A DNA stretch of 64,000 bases from Alteromonadaceae bacterium 2753L.S.0a.02 (GTDB lineage: Bacteria; Pseudomonadota; Gammaproteobacteria; Pseudomonadales; Cellvibrionaceae), in the NCBI GenBank assembly GCA_007827375.1, contig VISH01000002.1, positions 1 to 64,000 of the forward strand, written 5' to 3'. Shown in pieces: positions 34,701 through 43,001 of the stretch (positions within the stretch are counted from its first letter, which is position 1; every line of letters starts with the position of its first letter). The translations under genes were made by a program, and so were the position numbers. Below the pieces are notes generated by a model, which was not told the origin of the DNA, ran no database searches, and saw only the letters and a list, made by a program, of their open reading frames with translations.

Positions 34701-36078
34701 CAATAGCGATGGAACTCGTCAGCAGTATGAACAGTTGCTGGCTGAATTTGTAGCACTCGATGGCTATAGCTATCTCAGCGAATTATCCCCTGAAATGGTT
34801 TTTTCGGAATTGAAGGATCTTGTTACTTTATTTGGTTATGGGGATGAAATTGGGTCTACTTTTGAAAGGGGATCGTTTATGTTTCGACGGGGCATACTAT
34901 CTTTAAGTCCCGTTGAGGTTATAGACGAATATAGAGATCTGTATACCCATGATCTTCGAGATTATGATCCTGCGATAAGGGTTGCGGCAGAAAGTTGGGT
35001 GGTACTGCTCGCGGGAGGAGAGACGAATACTTCGGATTTGTGGGAAGCGTATGAGCAGTTGCGTCCACTTTTAAATGAGGACGTGCGCACTCAAACTGAT
35101 AACGTCATCGGAGGAATATTAGGGTTTGGTGAATTTATTGTAGATGATGCTGTTGGAGGAGCCATTGGGCTCATGTCAGTATCTGCTGAACTATCTGCGG
35201 CTAGTCTTGATTTCGTTTTATGGCAACTTACAGAAGATCCTCGCTATGTTGCGGGCGCGAGCCATCTTGTGGATAGCTATTTACAAACGAAAGCTGTTTT
35301 GAGTCAGGTTAATAATTTACCTGAGATTGTTAGAGACTCAGTTAAAAATGAACTCAGTGAAATTGAAACTTTGCGAGCAAACGGAAGTAATGCAGAAGCG
35401 TCACAAAGGGAAACTCTTATTACTTTGAGAGTTATAGGCGCTCTATGGGGCACTGGTGCTGTTGCTTACGCATCTAAGAATGGTGTGCAAAAATTCTTTC
35501 GAAGCTTCAGAAGCGATGGTGAAATAGGCGCTAAACTTTCCTATTACGACCAAATTCCATTGTCGGCCGAAGATGTGTGGGAAATATATTTACTTCCAAA
35601 AACACGACGTCCAGATCCCTCAGAATATTTGTCTAACGAATACATAGCTAACCATTTGTCTAAGTTTAAAGACGAGGCTGGAGGGGTGTCGTGGTTGATG
35701 CAAAAAGAATTTATCGATGATCCTGCAATTAGCCCCAATAAAGTACTAGGACGGGTGGATGGACAATTTGTTATGCCAAAAACCGAATTAGATAGTCTGC
35801 TACGTAGAACTGGGGGGGATCTTTCCAAAATTGAAGCTGAGTTGGGCATTCCTGAAGGGCGGTGGCAAGGAATGGAGTTTGTACGAATTGACGTTCGTAA
35901 TCCGGAATCTCTAAACCTGAGAATGGCAACAGGTAATGAGTCCGGTGCATATATAGATGAGTGGCTACCTGGCGGCTATACACCACTCGGGATACCCGAG
36001 GCGGTTATAGATCGTGTTCCACCCAGTGCCTATAATATGACCGATTTGGTGCAGGCGGTAATAAACTTGTCTAACTGA
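31753..36078 (+). CDS. CdiA-like polymorphic toxin with DUF637-type segment and C-terminal tip
   Basis: A 1441-residue protein with its own signal peptide (VLKFLIPVATLLSLSAASMA). Residues ~210-560 show beta-helix repeats as in FHA/CdiA (NILSGAIITRRNALLATA, GNLNMNIGGALLNTGTLSAA, GESISFTAAGNIKIG, AGDNIELMAGG). Around 610-760 a hydrophobic Ala/Gly-rich segment (MIIIMIIVSICTAGAGAALA, ADPLEVFESGYEAVL) looks like the DUF637 haemagglutinin region that precedes CdiA tips. The last ~160 residues form the likely toxin: YIANHLSKFKDEAGG, LGRVDGQFVMPKTELDSL, LNLRMATGNESGAYID and WLPGGYTPLGIPEAVID. I have seen that end pattern in other polymorphic toxins but cannot name its activity. There is no TPS domain, which is supplied by the gene before. 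Confidence 0.75.
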   Translation: MMITNILKTSNTHGVRGMSVLKFLIPVATLLSLSAASMADDYLDTDIQSELESSYSIERSSSPEYQYLKGDLVDQIGQQAVSNVGVFHQRLKNGNIAKLPAEQVTDWIPITGSITFFIPKERTDYPLAKRVGDSFVEARLVRSQIYYHTGRHLLTTSFSNEAQQIDALYNNAFALSQKPGFSKKFGDRLTDTDVSSHSLDVIWPELRTINGENVLVPIVHLANDHSVTGHEVSFSGEQAQFKSVNILSGAIITRRNALLATASNFVVSEGAKVLADGNLNMNIGGALLNTGTLSAAEAISITAGNYYQKTLVHRFQTPYGFNERLGIVSSIDATQGITINSMSDITFLGAEAQSGESISFTAAGNIKIGTVTLSRESGYAHRNASYQMTALEHVQSTLSAGDNIELMAGGLIEINASNLYADEGHINLLAGMGITIIDELNQEQMVAHREYGHLTEDESAYATIAMRSVLDAGKGIRIHSAMGDITLRATDIASEEGTSVLASDGTINMLMTVENDHYSYSSIEEKLFTITNKSRGHNYETAVPNTIIGGFAAEALYGVKVQYEGKDGLTFEEQMDAFGDMEGMEWISELRNNPDVDIDWEKIETAYEEWDESNTSLSAAAMIIIMIIVSICTAGAGAALAATMTSTTIAAGSTTAAILNAGFTAMMSTAAAASANATVNGADPLEVFESGYEAVLSQDGARNVATAMVTAGVMSNINAEFFNPAEAGGENFVYHSVTNSAGDVTGYTLSLQGQALQALTSSVVDLGISVAADGGGFSDFKDGLGERLVGNSISLLGSTMTSQISELNLSEALNYVASAGVGCIIGIAQNQNGGQTDTASSDACFAGGSGSVIGTYIGAKYEEAKQRELEEEQLEWLARHGVSNISDLSDLTPIEFGAYQVNIPKFELAEIYRLQSQGVDIARLAGALGALATGLDVELAANAAETSAQYSSLKNFRQTVASVNALNDFLNLEEIVKFQESLLNSDGTRQQYEQLLAEFVALDGYSYLSELSPEMVFSELKDLVTLFGYGDEIGSTFERGSFMFRRGILSLSPVEVIDEYRDLYTHDLRDYDPAIRVAAESWVVLLAGGETNTSDLWEAYEQLRPLLNEDVRTQTDNVIGGILGFGEFIVDDAVGGAIGLMSVSAELSAASLDFVLWQLTEDPRYVAGASHLVDSYLQTKAVLSQVNNLPEIVRDSVKNELSEIETLRANGSNAEASQRETLITLRVIGALWGTGAVAYASKNGVQKFFRSFRSDGEIGAKLSYYDQIPLSAEDVWEIYLLPKTRRPDPSEYLSNEYIANHLSKFKDEAGGVSWLMQKEFIDDPAISPNKVLGRVDGQFVMPKTELDSLLRRTGGDLSKIEAELGIPEGRWQGMEFVRIDVRNPESLNLRMATGNESGAYIDEWLPGGYTPLGIPEAVIDRVPPSAYNMTDLVQAVINLSN

Positions 36079-36103
36079 TTTAATCGAAAGTTTAAGGTTT
36101 TTT

Positions 36104-36367
36104 ATGGATATTATTGAGTTGAATCAAGGTATATACGGATTGTATTTTGAAGACGGAATCTACTATTTGCGAGTGATCTGCGGTGGTGGATTTGCCGAAT
36201 ATCATATTGTTATTAAATTATCTGATGAGGAGGTATCGTCTTATAAATCTGGCTATATGGATCTGCTCAGCTTGGCTAATGAGATAAAAAGGAAGCCAAC
36301 ATTGTTCGAGGATAGGAGTATCCATTTGAGCGAGTTTTATCGAATTATGAATGCATCTAAGAATTAG
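36104..36367 (+). CDS. Candidate immunity protein to the CdiA-like tip
   Basis: An 87-residue soluble protein (MDIIELNQGIYGLYFEDGIY, then SIHLSEFYRIM near the end) starting 25 bases after the toxin stop. There is no signal peptide or membrane segment. It is small and AT-rich, which is standard for CDI immunity proteins, although the sequence gives no family identity. The start follows an AAGGTT site. Confidence 0.55.
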   Translation: MDIIELNQGIYGLYFEDGIYYLRVICGGGFAEYHIVIKLSDEEVSSYKSGYMDLLSLANEIKRKPTLFEDRSIHLSEFYRIMNASKN

Positions 36368-36951
36368 GAGGTCAATGAGTTGAGTAGAAAACATGTGATA
36401 TGTTTAATGTTTTCTTTGTGATCAGGATTTTTGTGAATAAAGACTCTGTCTGAATCATCGTGAAAGTACCTGCTCTCCGTATTATTAATTGTGGGGTTGA
36501 GATTAAAGAATTTCGTTGAGTTTCGTAATGTCCAGTTGTTTTGTTGCTCCGGATTTAGTTATAAACTCGTTGCATATCAAAAAATTATATTTTCCTGATC
36601 GTAGGTCGTTCGGAAGAGTATCAGTCGACTGGTTCGTTTCGAAAAGACTATTCAGAAGCCGAAATTTGCATGAAGTTGATTTATTAAGCGAGTTTCTAGA
36701 TTTATATATGGTTGCTGATTTTAAACATATATTTCATATCTGAATTCGTGGTGGCCTAGGGTCTGATGTTGTATGTGTTAGCTTAACACGGGAACTAATT
36801 ATCTATAGATTTTGAGTTTAACGAATAGTTGGAAAAAGGGATAATTATATCTTATAACTCTCGAAAGCGTTTTTAAGGTCTAAAATAATTAATGTAAATC
36901 CGCGTGCACGCTTGCTTGGGCTGTTTCGTATTCGTTAATAGGGAAAGATAA
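36368..36951. other. AT-rich region with at most a gene remnant
   Basis: A short plus-strand frame at ~36,528-36,743 (MSSCFVAPDLVINSLHIKKL) has no ribosome-binding site and no family. It may be the end of an exchanged tip or immunity gene. The rest is AT-rich and probably holds the promoter of the small secreted-protein cluster. Confidence 0.35.
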
Positions 36952-37287
36952 ATGAAATTAAAAAATATGTTAGCGGCTGCGTTTGTGTTTTACTCCGCAC
37001 AAGCTTCGGCAGACTACGATAATAATTTTCGGGGAAAAGTTTTGGATGTGTTAACTTACCCTTATAGCAAAAATATTTTGATTCGCGTGGAAGGGCAGCC
37101 TAATTCGCATCCTTTGTGTACCCGGTTTGACTATATGGTGATTGATGGTGCAATTGATAGTGAGGCTCGCCAGTTGGTTTATACGCGTCTATTATTGGCA
37201 TTTGCACGAGGTGAAAATGTGAACATTGGGTACGATAGCAAGGATGAATGTGTGGGTTCTCGTGTGAAAGTTTATCGTGTAGGGTAA
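36952..37287 (+). CDS. Small secreted cysteine-containing protein, member 2
   Basis: A 111-residue protein with signal peptide MKLKNMLAAAFVFYSAQASA, mature from DYDNN. Two cysteines (SHPLCTRFDYMVID and DSKDECVGSRVKV) bracket the core RLLLAFARGENVNIGY. The plan strand-Cys-helix(LLxA)-strand-Cys matches the proteins at 27983, 37432 and 37765. GGGAAAGATAA lies before ATG. Function is unknown. Confidence 0.65.
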   Translation: MKLKNMLAAAFVFYSAQASADYDNNFRGKVLDVLTYPYSKNILIRVEGQPNSHPLCTRFDYMVIDGAIDSEARQLVYTRLLLAFARGENVNIGYDSKDECVGSRVKVYRVG

Positions 37288-37431
37288 TTGGGTGTTTGAT
37301 GAAAAGTCTTGATGGTATTAATTTGGTCAGGTTTAAGCGAGTAGATAACTTTAAGGAATGTTGAAGTCGGTATTTAAATTAACTGCAGAAAGTTTTTTAT
37401 AAAGCTTTATTAGTTAAAAAAGGAGAAGGAG

Positions 37432-37752
37432 ATGTTGAACAAAGAAGTTCGTTTCATTATGCTGGCATTGTTATTCGGGATTCCGGGAGTTGCAATTGCA
37501 GGCACCTGCGCCCAATCCAATAACAAGGTTGGTTTTGTTGGTTTGGATAGCGCTGGCGGTGCCATTTATGTCGACGTTTCCGAGCACAGCAATCAGTGCG
37601 GATGTAATTATGTGAGATTTTATCCTGAAAATTCAGATACGGATAAAGTGTTGAGTATCCTCCTGGCTGCGAGACTTACCGAAAAGCGCGTGCGGATAGA
37701 TATCAATGACAGTAATTCCTGTAATTCGGGTTATCGCGTTTATATACAGTAG
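37432..37752 (+). CDS. Small secreted cysteine-containing protein, member 3
   Basis: A 106-residue protein with signal peptide (IMLALLFGIPGVAIA, cut before GTCAQ). Cysteines lie in GTCAQSN, NQCGCNYVRFYPE and NSCNSGYRVY. The core is ILLAARLTEKRVRIDIND. A strong ribosome-binding site (AGGAGAAGGAG) is present. The next family member begins 12 bases after its stop, so they form a translationally coupled pair. Confidence 0.65.
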   Translation: MLNKEVRFIMLALLFGIPGVAIAGTCAQSNNKVGFVGLDSAGGAIYVDVSEHSNQCGCNYVRFYPENSDTDKVLSILLAARLTEKRVRIDINDSNSCNSGYRVYIQ

Positions 37753-37764
37753 GAGTTGGCGATT

Positions 37765-38085
37765 ATGAAAAAAATGGCATTCATGCTGGTTGTATTTGTG
37801 TGTTATCCCGCTCTTGCCTCTAACGAATACCACGATCTTACGATCAATAACCTGGCGTTGGGTTGGGGTGGCGAGGGGGTTTACGTCTGGGTAGAGGAGT
37901 CATTTACTAACACAGAAGGCTGTAACGGCAATGTTTTTAAATTTAATGCTGAAACGGTTTTGTTTGATCAGAATTATGCGATGCTTCTTTCCGCTTTTCA
38001 CACCAATCACAAAGTTAGTCTCTATGTCGATGGTTGTGATGGTAACAATCTTAAATTGAAAGCTGTGCGTTTACGAAAAAACTAG
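37765..38085 (+). CDS. Small secreted cysteine-containing protein, member 4
   Basis: 106 residues from ATG 37765, chosen over an upstream TTG because TAGGAGT lies ~10 bases before it. Signal peptide MKKMAFMLVVFVCYPALA. Two cysteines (TEGCNGNVFKFNAE and DGCDGNNLKLKAVRL) bracket the core MLLSAFHTNHKVSLYV. It is closely paired with member 3 and probably made from the same transcript. Confidence 0.65.
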   Translation: MKKMAFMLVVFVCYPALASNEYHDLTINNLALGWGGEGVYVWVEESFTNTEGCNGNVFKFNAETVLFDQNYAMLLSAFHTNHKVSLYVDGCDGNNLKLKAVRLRKN

Positions 38086-38113
38086 TAAGTTTATCGTTTT
38101 AGTGATTCTGTCT

Positions 38114-38461
38114 ATGTCCTTCAGCCCGTTCTATTTCCGGTATGTAAAACGAGCGATTTTTTTTCTTCTGATCGTGGGGGCTTGCGGTTGTGCGCAGTTG
38201 TTCCCGGCTGCGGTTAGCGAAATCGAACCCGGTGTCTTTAGGGTTCAGGCGTCAGGTAATTCATTTGCTTCTCCTGCGTCACTTCGGCAAAAAGTTGAAA
38301 GTAGAGCACTTAAAATATGTGGGCAGCTGGGTTACAAAGAAGTGTCTCCGTCCAACCATGATTTTTTACAGCAGAAGAACTATTCAGGAAGCATGACCTA
38401 TTCAGCTGGCTACCAAGTGATAACGCGATACATATCCTGTAATTCCAAGAGTTCAGAATAA
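38114..38461 (+). CDS. Small lipoprotein
   Basis: About 115 residues from ATG 38114. The hydrophobic segment (AIFFLLIVGACGCAQLFPA) contains two possible lipid cysteines in GACGC. The mature part reads FRVQASGNSFASPASLRQKV, VESRALKICGQLGYKEVS and ends in ITRYISCNS. The ESRALKICGQLGY pattern resembles the small enterobacterial lipoproteins with a short alpha/beta fold, but I cannot assign a family. It lies between two small secreted-protein genes in the same direction. Confidence 0.6.
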   Translation: MSFSPFYFRYVKRAIFFLLIVGACGCAQLFPAAVSEIEPGVFRVQASGNSFASPASLRQKVESRALKICGQLGYKEVSPSNHDFLQQKNYSGSMTYSAGYQVITRYISCNSKSSE

Positions 38462-38520
38462 CTTATAATCAATGATCGTTAATATAGATATTTATGTCTC
38501 CTAAGGTTAAAGAATTTCCC

Positions 38521-38835
38521 ATGCTAAAAAAGATTGCTTTTGCTCTAGCGCTGACGATATTGCCCGGTTTCGTATTGGCTGAGGGCGCAGGCCAAACGGT
38601 GGAGCAAATTTTTTATTGTGGCAATGATTTCGCCCTAAAAATGAGTGGTGGCGATTGGTATCTGGTGCAGCAATCCAGAGTTGGAGAAAGAAAACTGGAT
38701 CATTTTTTATCGATAGCGATGTTTATGATGGCTACGGGCAAGAAAACCGCAAATGTATTTCCTGGGGAGCCCTTGGATAGCTGGTGTGGTAACACAGGTT
38801 TTCGTCCGATAACCAATCTAAGTGTACAAAACTGA
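38521..38835 (+). CDS. Small secreted cysteine-containing protein, member 5 (divergent)
   Basis: About 104 residues from ATG 38521, with signal peptide MLKKIAFALALTILPGFVLA. Cysteines lie in IFYCGNDFALKM and DSWCGNTGFRP. The core SIAMFMMATGKKTANVF is a looser form of the LLxA...KxV pattern. AAAGAATTTCCC gives a weak ribosome-binding site. It is the last member before the TonB receptor gene, which is 130 bases away. Confidence 0.55.
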   Translation: MLKKIAFALALTILPGFVLAEGAGQTVEQIFYCGNDFALKMSGGDWYLVQQSRVGERKLDHFLSIAMFMMATGKKTANVFPGEPLDSWCGNTGFRPITNLSVQN

Positions 38836-38964
38836 CCTCAGGCACTTTGTAAAAGTACAGCCCCGCTTTTAACAACCGCTCTATTTTTACACAATTTTTC
38901 TTTAAAATACCCTACGATCCCATGCATAATTGTGCGCCATTATTGATTCGCATAATTACAGAGA

Positions 38965-41490
38965 ATGTATCGCTTTTTTACCTACTTTAGTGCTGGGATT
39001 TCATTGTGTTTTGTGGTGTGGTCTCACACTTGTTTCGCAGGTGGCGATGTGCCCTCTCAAATACGCCACTTCGACTTGCCTTCCAATTCGCTCTCTACCG
39101 CTATTATTGAATTTGCGTTACAGGCGAAGGTTACGGTAATTGTTGATCAGGCCTTGTTACAGGGGCGGCGTTCCGCTCCACTCATTGGCCCACACACAAC
39201 GGAGGAGGCAATTGCAACGCTGTTGGCGCACAGTGGTCTTGTGGCAGTATTTGACGCGGCGGCGCAAAGTTATTCGCTGCATCTAGAGCCGAATTCAAGG
39301 TTCGCAGCGCCGCGACCGACCGCCCCACCTGAGATTACGGTGGAACATGAAGAATTAATAGTTACCGCGCCGAAATACCCATTTCGATACAACACGATTA
39401 CCAATACCCAAACATTGGGTGATATCCCGTATTTTGATTCTGCTCGTTTCCTCAACGTACTGCCCCATACCTTAATAGAAGATCAACAGGCGCTGGAAAT
39501 CGGTGAAGTTACTAAGTATGCCAGCTCCATTACCCCCAGTGATGGGTTTTCTGATTCCAATGACGATATGGTCATTAGAGGCTTTCAGCGGCACGCCAAT
39601 TATATCGATGGTTATCGTTTAAGTGCTTTAACCGGCGTTAAAATTTTGCCGGTTAGTGTCTCTCAAGTGGAAATTTTAAAAGGGCCATCCACGGTATATT
39701 TCGGTCAGGCGGAACCGGGTGGGGTGGTAAACATTGTACGGAAAAAGCCCGACAAAGATTCTGCTGTTCACGCGACGCTTGGTGGTGGTAGCAACTCTCA
39801 TCGTTATGGCGATCTCGATATCAATTTCGCGTTTAACGATCAGGTCTATTTACGTACTATCGCTGCACATGAACAAAAACAAATTGACGGTGATGTACGA
39901 GATTTACAGCGATCATTGGCGTCTGGCGCGCTCACCTGGCAACCGTATCTAAACACCACTGTGGATGTTGGTTATCTCTACCAAAGCAGTGAACAAGCCT
40001 GGGTTCGCGATGTTGAAGCGCTCACCCCTTATGGTGCCGATTTCCCAGGAGCGACAATTGATGAGCTAACACGAAATGCACGCGATGGCTACCAAAGTAA
40101 ATTTAACCTCGCTAATTTAGGGCTGCACCAATACATAAATTCGCGTTGGCGAGTCGCTGCGAAGTTTTTTGCACATCAGGAATATAGGTATGGTATTCGA
40201 AATACCAACGATCACATTTTGCAGCCGGGATTATTGTTTAATAAGGAAGAATTGGGTGATGACTTTTTTATATTGATTCCAGGGGGGCAAGTAAGTATAC
40301 CCATTGTGCTTAATAACAGTGTAACTCCGGTTCAATACACTCTGGGGCCAATACGTAGTTTGTACGACGAAAACGAAGAGGATACCGGTGCGGCAGCAGA
40401 CTTACGCTTTATAGGCGATATGGATACGGGGTTTGTTAACCATCGCATCTCATTTGGAGTGTCTTATCAATCTCAAAAAATTTACAAGCGTCAACTTGTG
40501 GAAGTGTTCGATCTTGGCTTCGGTAATTGGTATAGCGATGCTGAATTTACTGATGTGTTACTACAGGGGTTCGAGTTTATTGTCGATCCGGAGCGCCCAG
40601 AGGGAGACTATGAGGTTTTGGAGCAACAATTAGAGTATTCCGAACAGGGGCTGTTTTTGCAGGATAACCTTACTCTGCATGAGCGAGTGTTGTTGACCTT
40701 GGGTACGCGCTATACCGTTATCGCTGGAGAGCATGTGGATCTTAGCAATAGCCGTGTAACTGTGTTGCCCAGTCACGAAGATCTGTCGTCACAATTGGGT
40801 TTGGTGTATCGCGCTGGCGATAACCATTCTCTGTTCGCCAATTACAGCGAATCGCTAAAGGCCAACTTCCGTGTAGACGATGCGGTTACGCAAATTGATT
40901 CACCAGAGTTGTCACATCAGTTTGAAGCTGGCTTAAAGTCCTTGTTTCTGGATGGGGCCTTAATGACTACTTTGGCGTACTTCGATATTTCTAAAAATAA
41001 CGTTATCGACTTACGGGTATATGAAGGTGTGCGTACCCTTGTGGTTGGCGATGACCACTCGGCTACGGGGGTTGATTTCGATTTAACATGGCAACTCTCT
41101 CCCTCACTGAACATGATAGCCGCCTATGCTTGGTTAACTGCCGAAGTTGACAGCGGTGATTATCGGGGAAATCGCACGCCCATGTCGGCGGAACATACCT
41201 CCAGCTTGTTTGCTAATTACCGTTACGGTGACCACTTTTCCTCAAGTATCGGTGTCAAACAGGTAGGCGGGCGCTTTGCGGATCTTGCCAATGACTATTA
41301 CCTTCACGGCTATACAACCTGGGATGCATCTGCAAGCTATAGAGTCGCTGGTTTTAGCTTGCAACCCACGTTCAAAATTAGTGTAAAGAATATTGCCGAT
41401 ACGGTTTATCACACCGCGATTGTAACGGGGGTTCGGGAGAATTACTCCGCAGGGCGCTCAGTTCTCGCCAGTTTGGAGCTTGCTTTCTAG
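38965..41490 (+). CDS. TonB-dependent receptor with STN signalling domain
   Basis: An 841-residue outer-membrane receptor. Signal peptide ~1-27; STN domain ~30-115 (FDLPSNSLSTAIIEFALQAK, EEAIATLLAHSGLVAVFDAA), which contacts FecR in the periplasm; TonB box around EELIVTAPKY; plug ~130-270 (DSNDDMVIRGFQRHANYIDG, QVEILKGPSTVYFGQAEPGG); then a 22-strand barrel ending LASLELAF with terminal Phe. The plug (VVNIVRKKP) resembles FecA/ferrichrome-type siderophore receptors, but a sugar substrate cannot be excluded in this organism. The stop overlaps the sigma-factor start, and receptor, sigma and FecR form an operon with the receptor first, the reverse of fecIRA. Confidence 0.93.
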   Translation: MYRFFTYFSAGISLCFVVWSHTCFAGGDVPSQIRHFDLPSNSLSTAIIEFALQAKVTVIVDQALLQGRRSAPLIGPHTTEEAIATLLAHSGLVAVFDAAAQSYSLHLEPNSRFAAPRPTAPPEITVEHEELIVTAPKYPFRYNTITNTQTLGDIPYFDSARFLNVLPHTLIEDQQALEIGEVTKYASSITPSDGFSDSNDDMVIRGFQRHANYIDGYRLSALTGVKILPVSVSQVEILKGPSTVYFGQAEPGGVVNIVRKKPDKDSAVHATLGGGSNSHRYGDLDINFAFNDQVYLRTIAAHEQKQIDGDVRDLQRSLASGALTWQPYLNTTVDVGYLYQSSEQAWVRDVEALTPYGADFPGATIDELTRNARDGYQSKFNLANLGLHQYINSRWRVAAKFFAHQEYRYGIRNTNDHILQPGLLFNKEELGDDFFILIPGGQVSIPIVLNNSVTPVQYTLGPIRSLYDENEEDTGAAADLRFIGDMDTGFVNHRISFGVSYQSQKIYKRQLVEVFDLGFGNWYSDAEFTDVLLQGFEFIVDPERPEGDYEVLEQQLEYSEQGLFLQDNLTLHERVLLTLGTRYTVIAGEHVDLSNSRVTVLPSHEDLSSQLGLVYRAGDNHSLFANYSESLKANFRVDDAVTQIDSPELSHQFEAGLKSLFLDGALMTTLAYFDISKNNVIDLRVYEGVRTLVVGDDHSATGVDFDLTWQLSPSLNMIAAYAWLTAEVDSGDYRGNRTPMSAEHTSSLFANYRYGDHFSSSIGVKQVGGRFADLANDYYLHGYTTWDASASYRVAGFSLQPTFKISVKNIADTVYHTAIVTGVRENYSAGRSVLASLELAF

Positions 41491-41996
41491 TGAATATGAA
41501 ACAGCCGCTGGGAAATTTATTTGAACGCTATCAGTCTGAACTCATTCGTCAGTTGATGTATAAATTCAAAAAAACACCAGATGACGCCGCAGATATAGTG
41601 CAGGATGCCTTCCACAATATTTTGCGCTTAAACAATATCGAAACTTTAGAAAATCCTAAGGCCTACTTGTACCAAACGGCGAGTAACCTCGCGCTAAACC
41701 GTATTAGGAACCAAAAGCGTCAGGCTGAACTGCTCTCAGAGATGGTGTACCCAGAGGAAAACGAAATAACGCCGGAGCGCACTACCAGTGCGCAGAGTGA
41801 CTTGGAAAAATTAGAAAGTGTAATGCATGAGTTGCCGGAAAAGTATCGCAAAACCTTTTTATTAAGCCGGGTACAGGGTTTGAGTTATCGGGAAATCAGC
41901 GATCAACTGGGTATTGCAGAAAGTACGGTGGAAAAACACGTGATACGTGTCTTAAAACATTTGCGGAAACATTTGGTTGAAGGGGAGGCACTATGA
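41490..41996 (+). CDS. FecI-like ECF sigma factor
   Basis: A 168-residue sigma-70 family protein (ATG 41496 is an alternative to the overlapping GTG). Region 2 is PDDAADIVQDAFHNILRL with ALNRIRNQKR. Region 4 is LPEKYRKTFLLSRVQGLSYR followed by EISDQLGIAESTVEKHVIRV. It would direct RNA polymerase to receptor-linked genes once the FecR signal is received. Its start overlaps the receptor stop and its end overlaps the FecR start, so all three are translationally coupled. Confidence 0.93.
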   Translation: MNMKQPLGNLFERYQSELIRQLMYKFKKTPDDAADIVQDAFHNILRLNNIETLENPKAYLYQTASNLALNRIRNQKRQAELLSEMVYPEENEITPERTTSAQSDLEKLESVMHELPEKYRKTFLLSRVQGLSYREISDQLGIAESTVEKHVIRVLKHLRKHLVEGEAL

Positions 41997-42928
41997 GCAA
42001 TACGACCCTTGCTGAAGAGAATGCTCTTAAATGGTTGGCCCGTTTAAACTCTGGATCTACGACGGAATCAGAAGAGCAGGCGTTTTTTCGTTGGTTAGAA
42101 GCGTCACCACAACATCAGGCGGCCTATATTCAGGCTGAAATACTTTGGCAACGCGGTGAAGTACTGGCAGAGCTTCAGGGAACCCGCAAGCCCAGAATTT
42201 CGCGATACGCTTGGTTTAGCGCCTGTGCATCGTTAGTTTTGGCGTTAGCGATCACCTATCTCTACATATTGCAAGACACGGGCATAGAACAAAACACATA
42301 TACCACAGGCATTGGAGAGCAACTGACAACTCCGCTCGCGGATGGCAGCCACGTAGTGATTAACACCCAAAGTACGCTTCAGGTTGAAATTAGCAACGCA
42401 AGTCGTCGGGCATTACTGAACTCGGGCGAAGTTTATTTTCACGTTAAGGCTGATGCTCAGCGACCGTTTTACGTTGAAACACCCAGCGGTACGGTACGTG
42501 TACTGGGTACCCGTTTTGCGGTATCAGTGACTGGCGGTGAAACGCAGGTAACTGTAGAGGAAGGGCGCGTTGCGCTTGGTAAGGCCAATGAGGCTTCTTT
42601 CGTTACTAGCGTTGAACTTACAAAAAATCAAAAAGCGAAATTTGTTGAACAGGGTATCGCATCTGTTCCAGAGTCTGTAAATGTGCGCACAGCACTATCA
42701 TGGCGTAAACAACAGCTCATTTTCGAAGGAGAGCAACTGAAAGGTGTAATTGCAGAATTACAACGCTATTGGCCGCAGCCGATTGTTGTTGATGGTCCCT
42801 CAGCCGATTTAAAAATAACAGCCGTAATACAGTTATCGCAGCGGGGTTTCGACGTTCAGCAGCTGGCAAGCTCTCTCGGCTTAAAGGTCGCCCAGCTCCC
42901 AGACGGCCGGTTGCAATTATCGCAGTAA
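41993..42928 (+). CDS. FecR-like anti-sigma/sensor protein
   Basis: A 311-residue protein. The N-terminal cytosolic DUF4880 domain (NALKWLARLNSGSTTESEEQ, then FFRWLEASPQHQAAY) is followed by one membrane helix (~75-95, ASLVLALAITYLYIL). The periplasmic FecR domain (EQLTTPLADGSHVVINTQST, GEVYFHVKADAQRPFYVETP, GTVRVLGTRFAV) contacts the receptor STN domain. The C-terminal STN-like part (GVIAELQRYWPQPIVVDGPS) is typical. The ATGA overlap with the sigma gene ensures matched amounts. Confidence 0.93.
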   Translation: MSNTTLAEENALKWLARLNSGSTTESEEQAFFRWLEASPQHQAAYIQAEILWQRGEVLAELQGTRKPRISRYAWFSACASLVLALAITYLYILQDTGIEQNTYTTGIGEQLTTPLADGSHVVINTQSTLQVEISNASRRALLNSGEVYFHVKADAQRPFYVETPSGTVRVLGTRFAVSVTGGETQVTVEEGRVALGKANEASFVTSVELTKNQKAKFVEQGIASVPESVNVRTALSWRKQQLIFEGEQLKGVIAELQRYWPQPIVVDGPSADLKITAVIQLSQRGFDVQQLASSLGLKVAQLPDGRLQLSQ

Positions 42929-43001
42929 TTTTTTTTAAAAATAGTCGCGCTTGATGTGACGATAGCCTTGATTGATTTTATTACACGCATTAGGAAACGC
43001 T

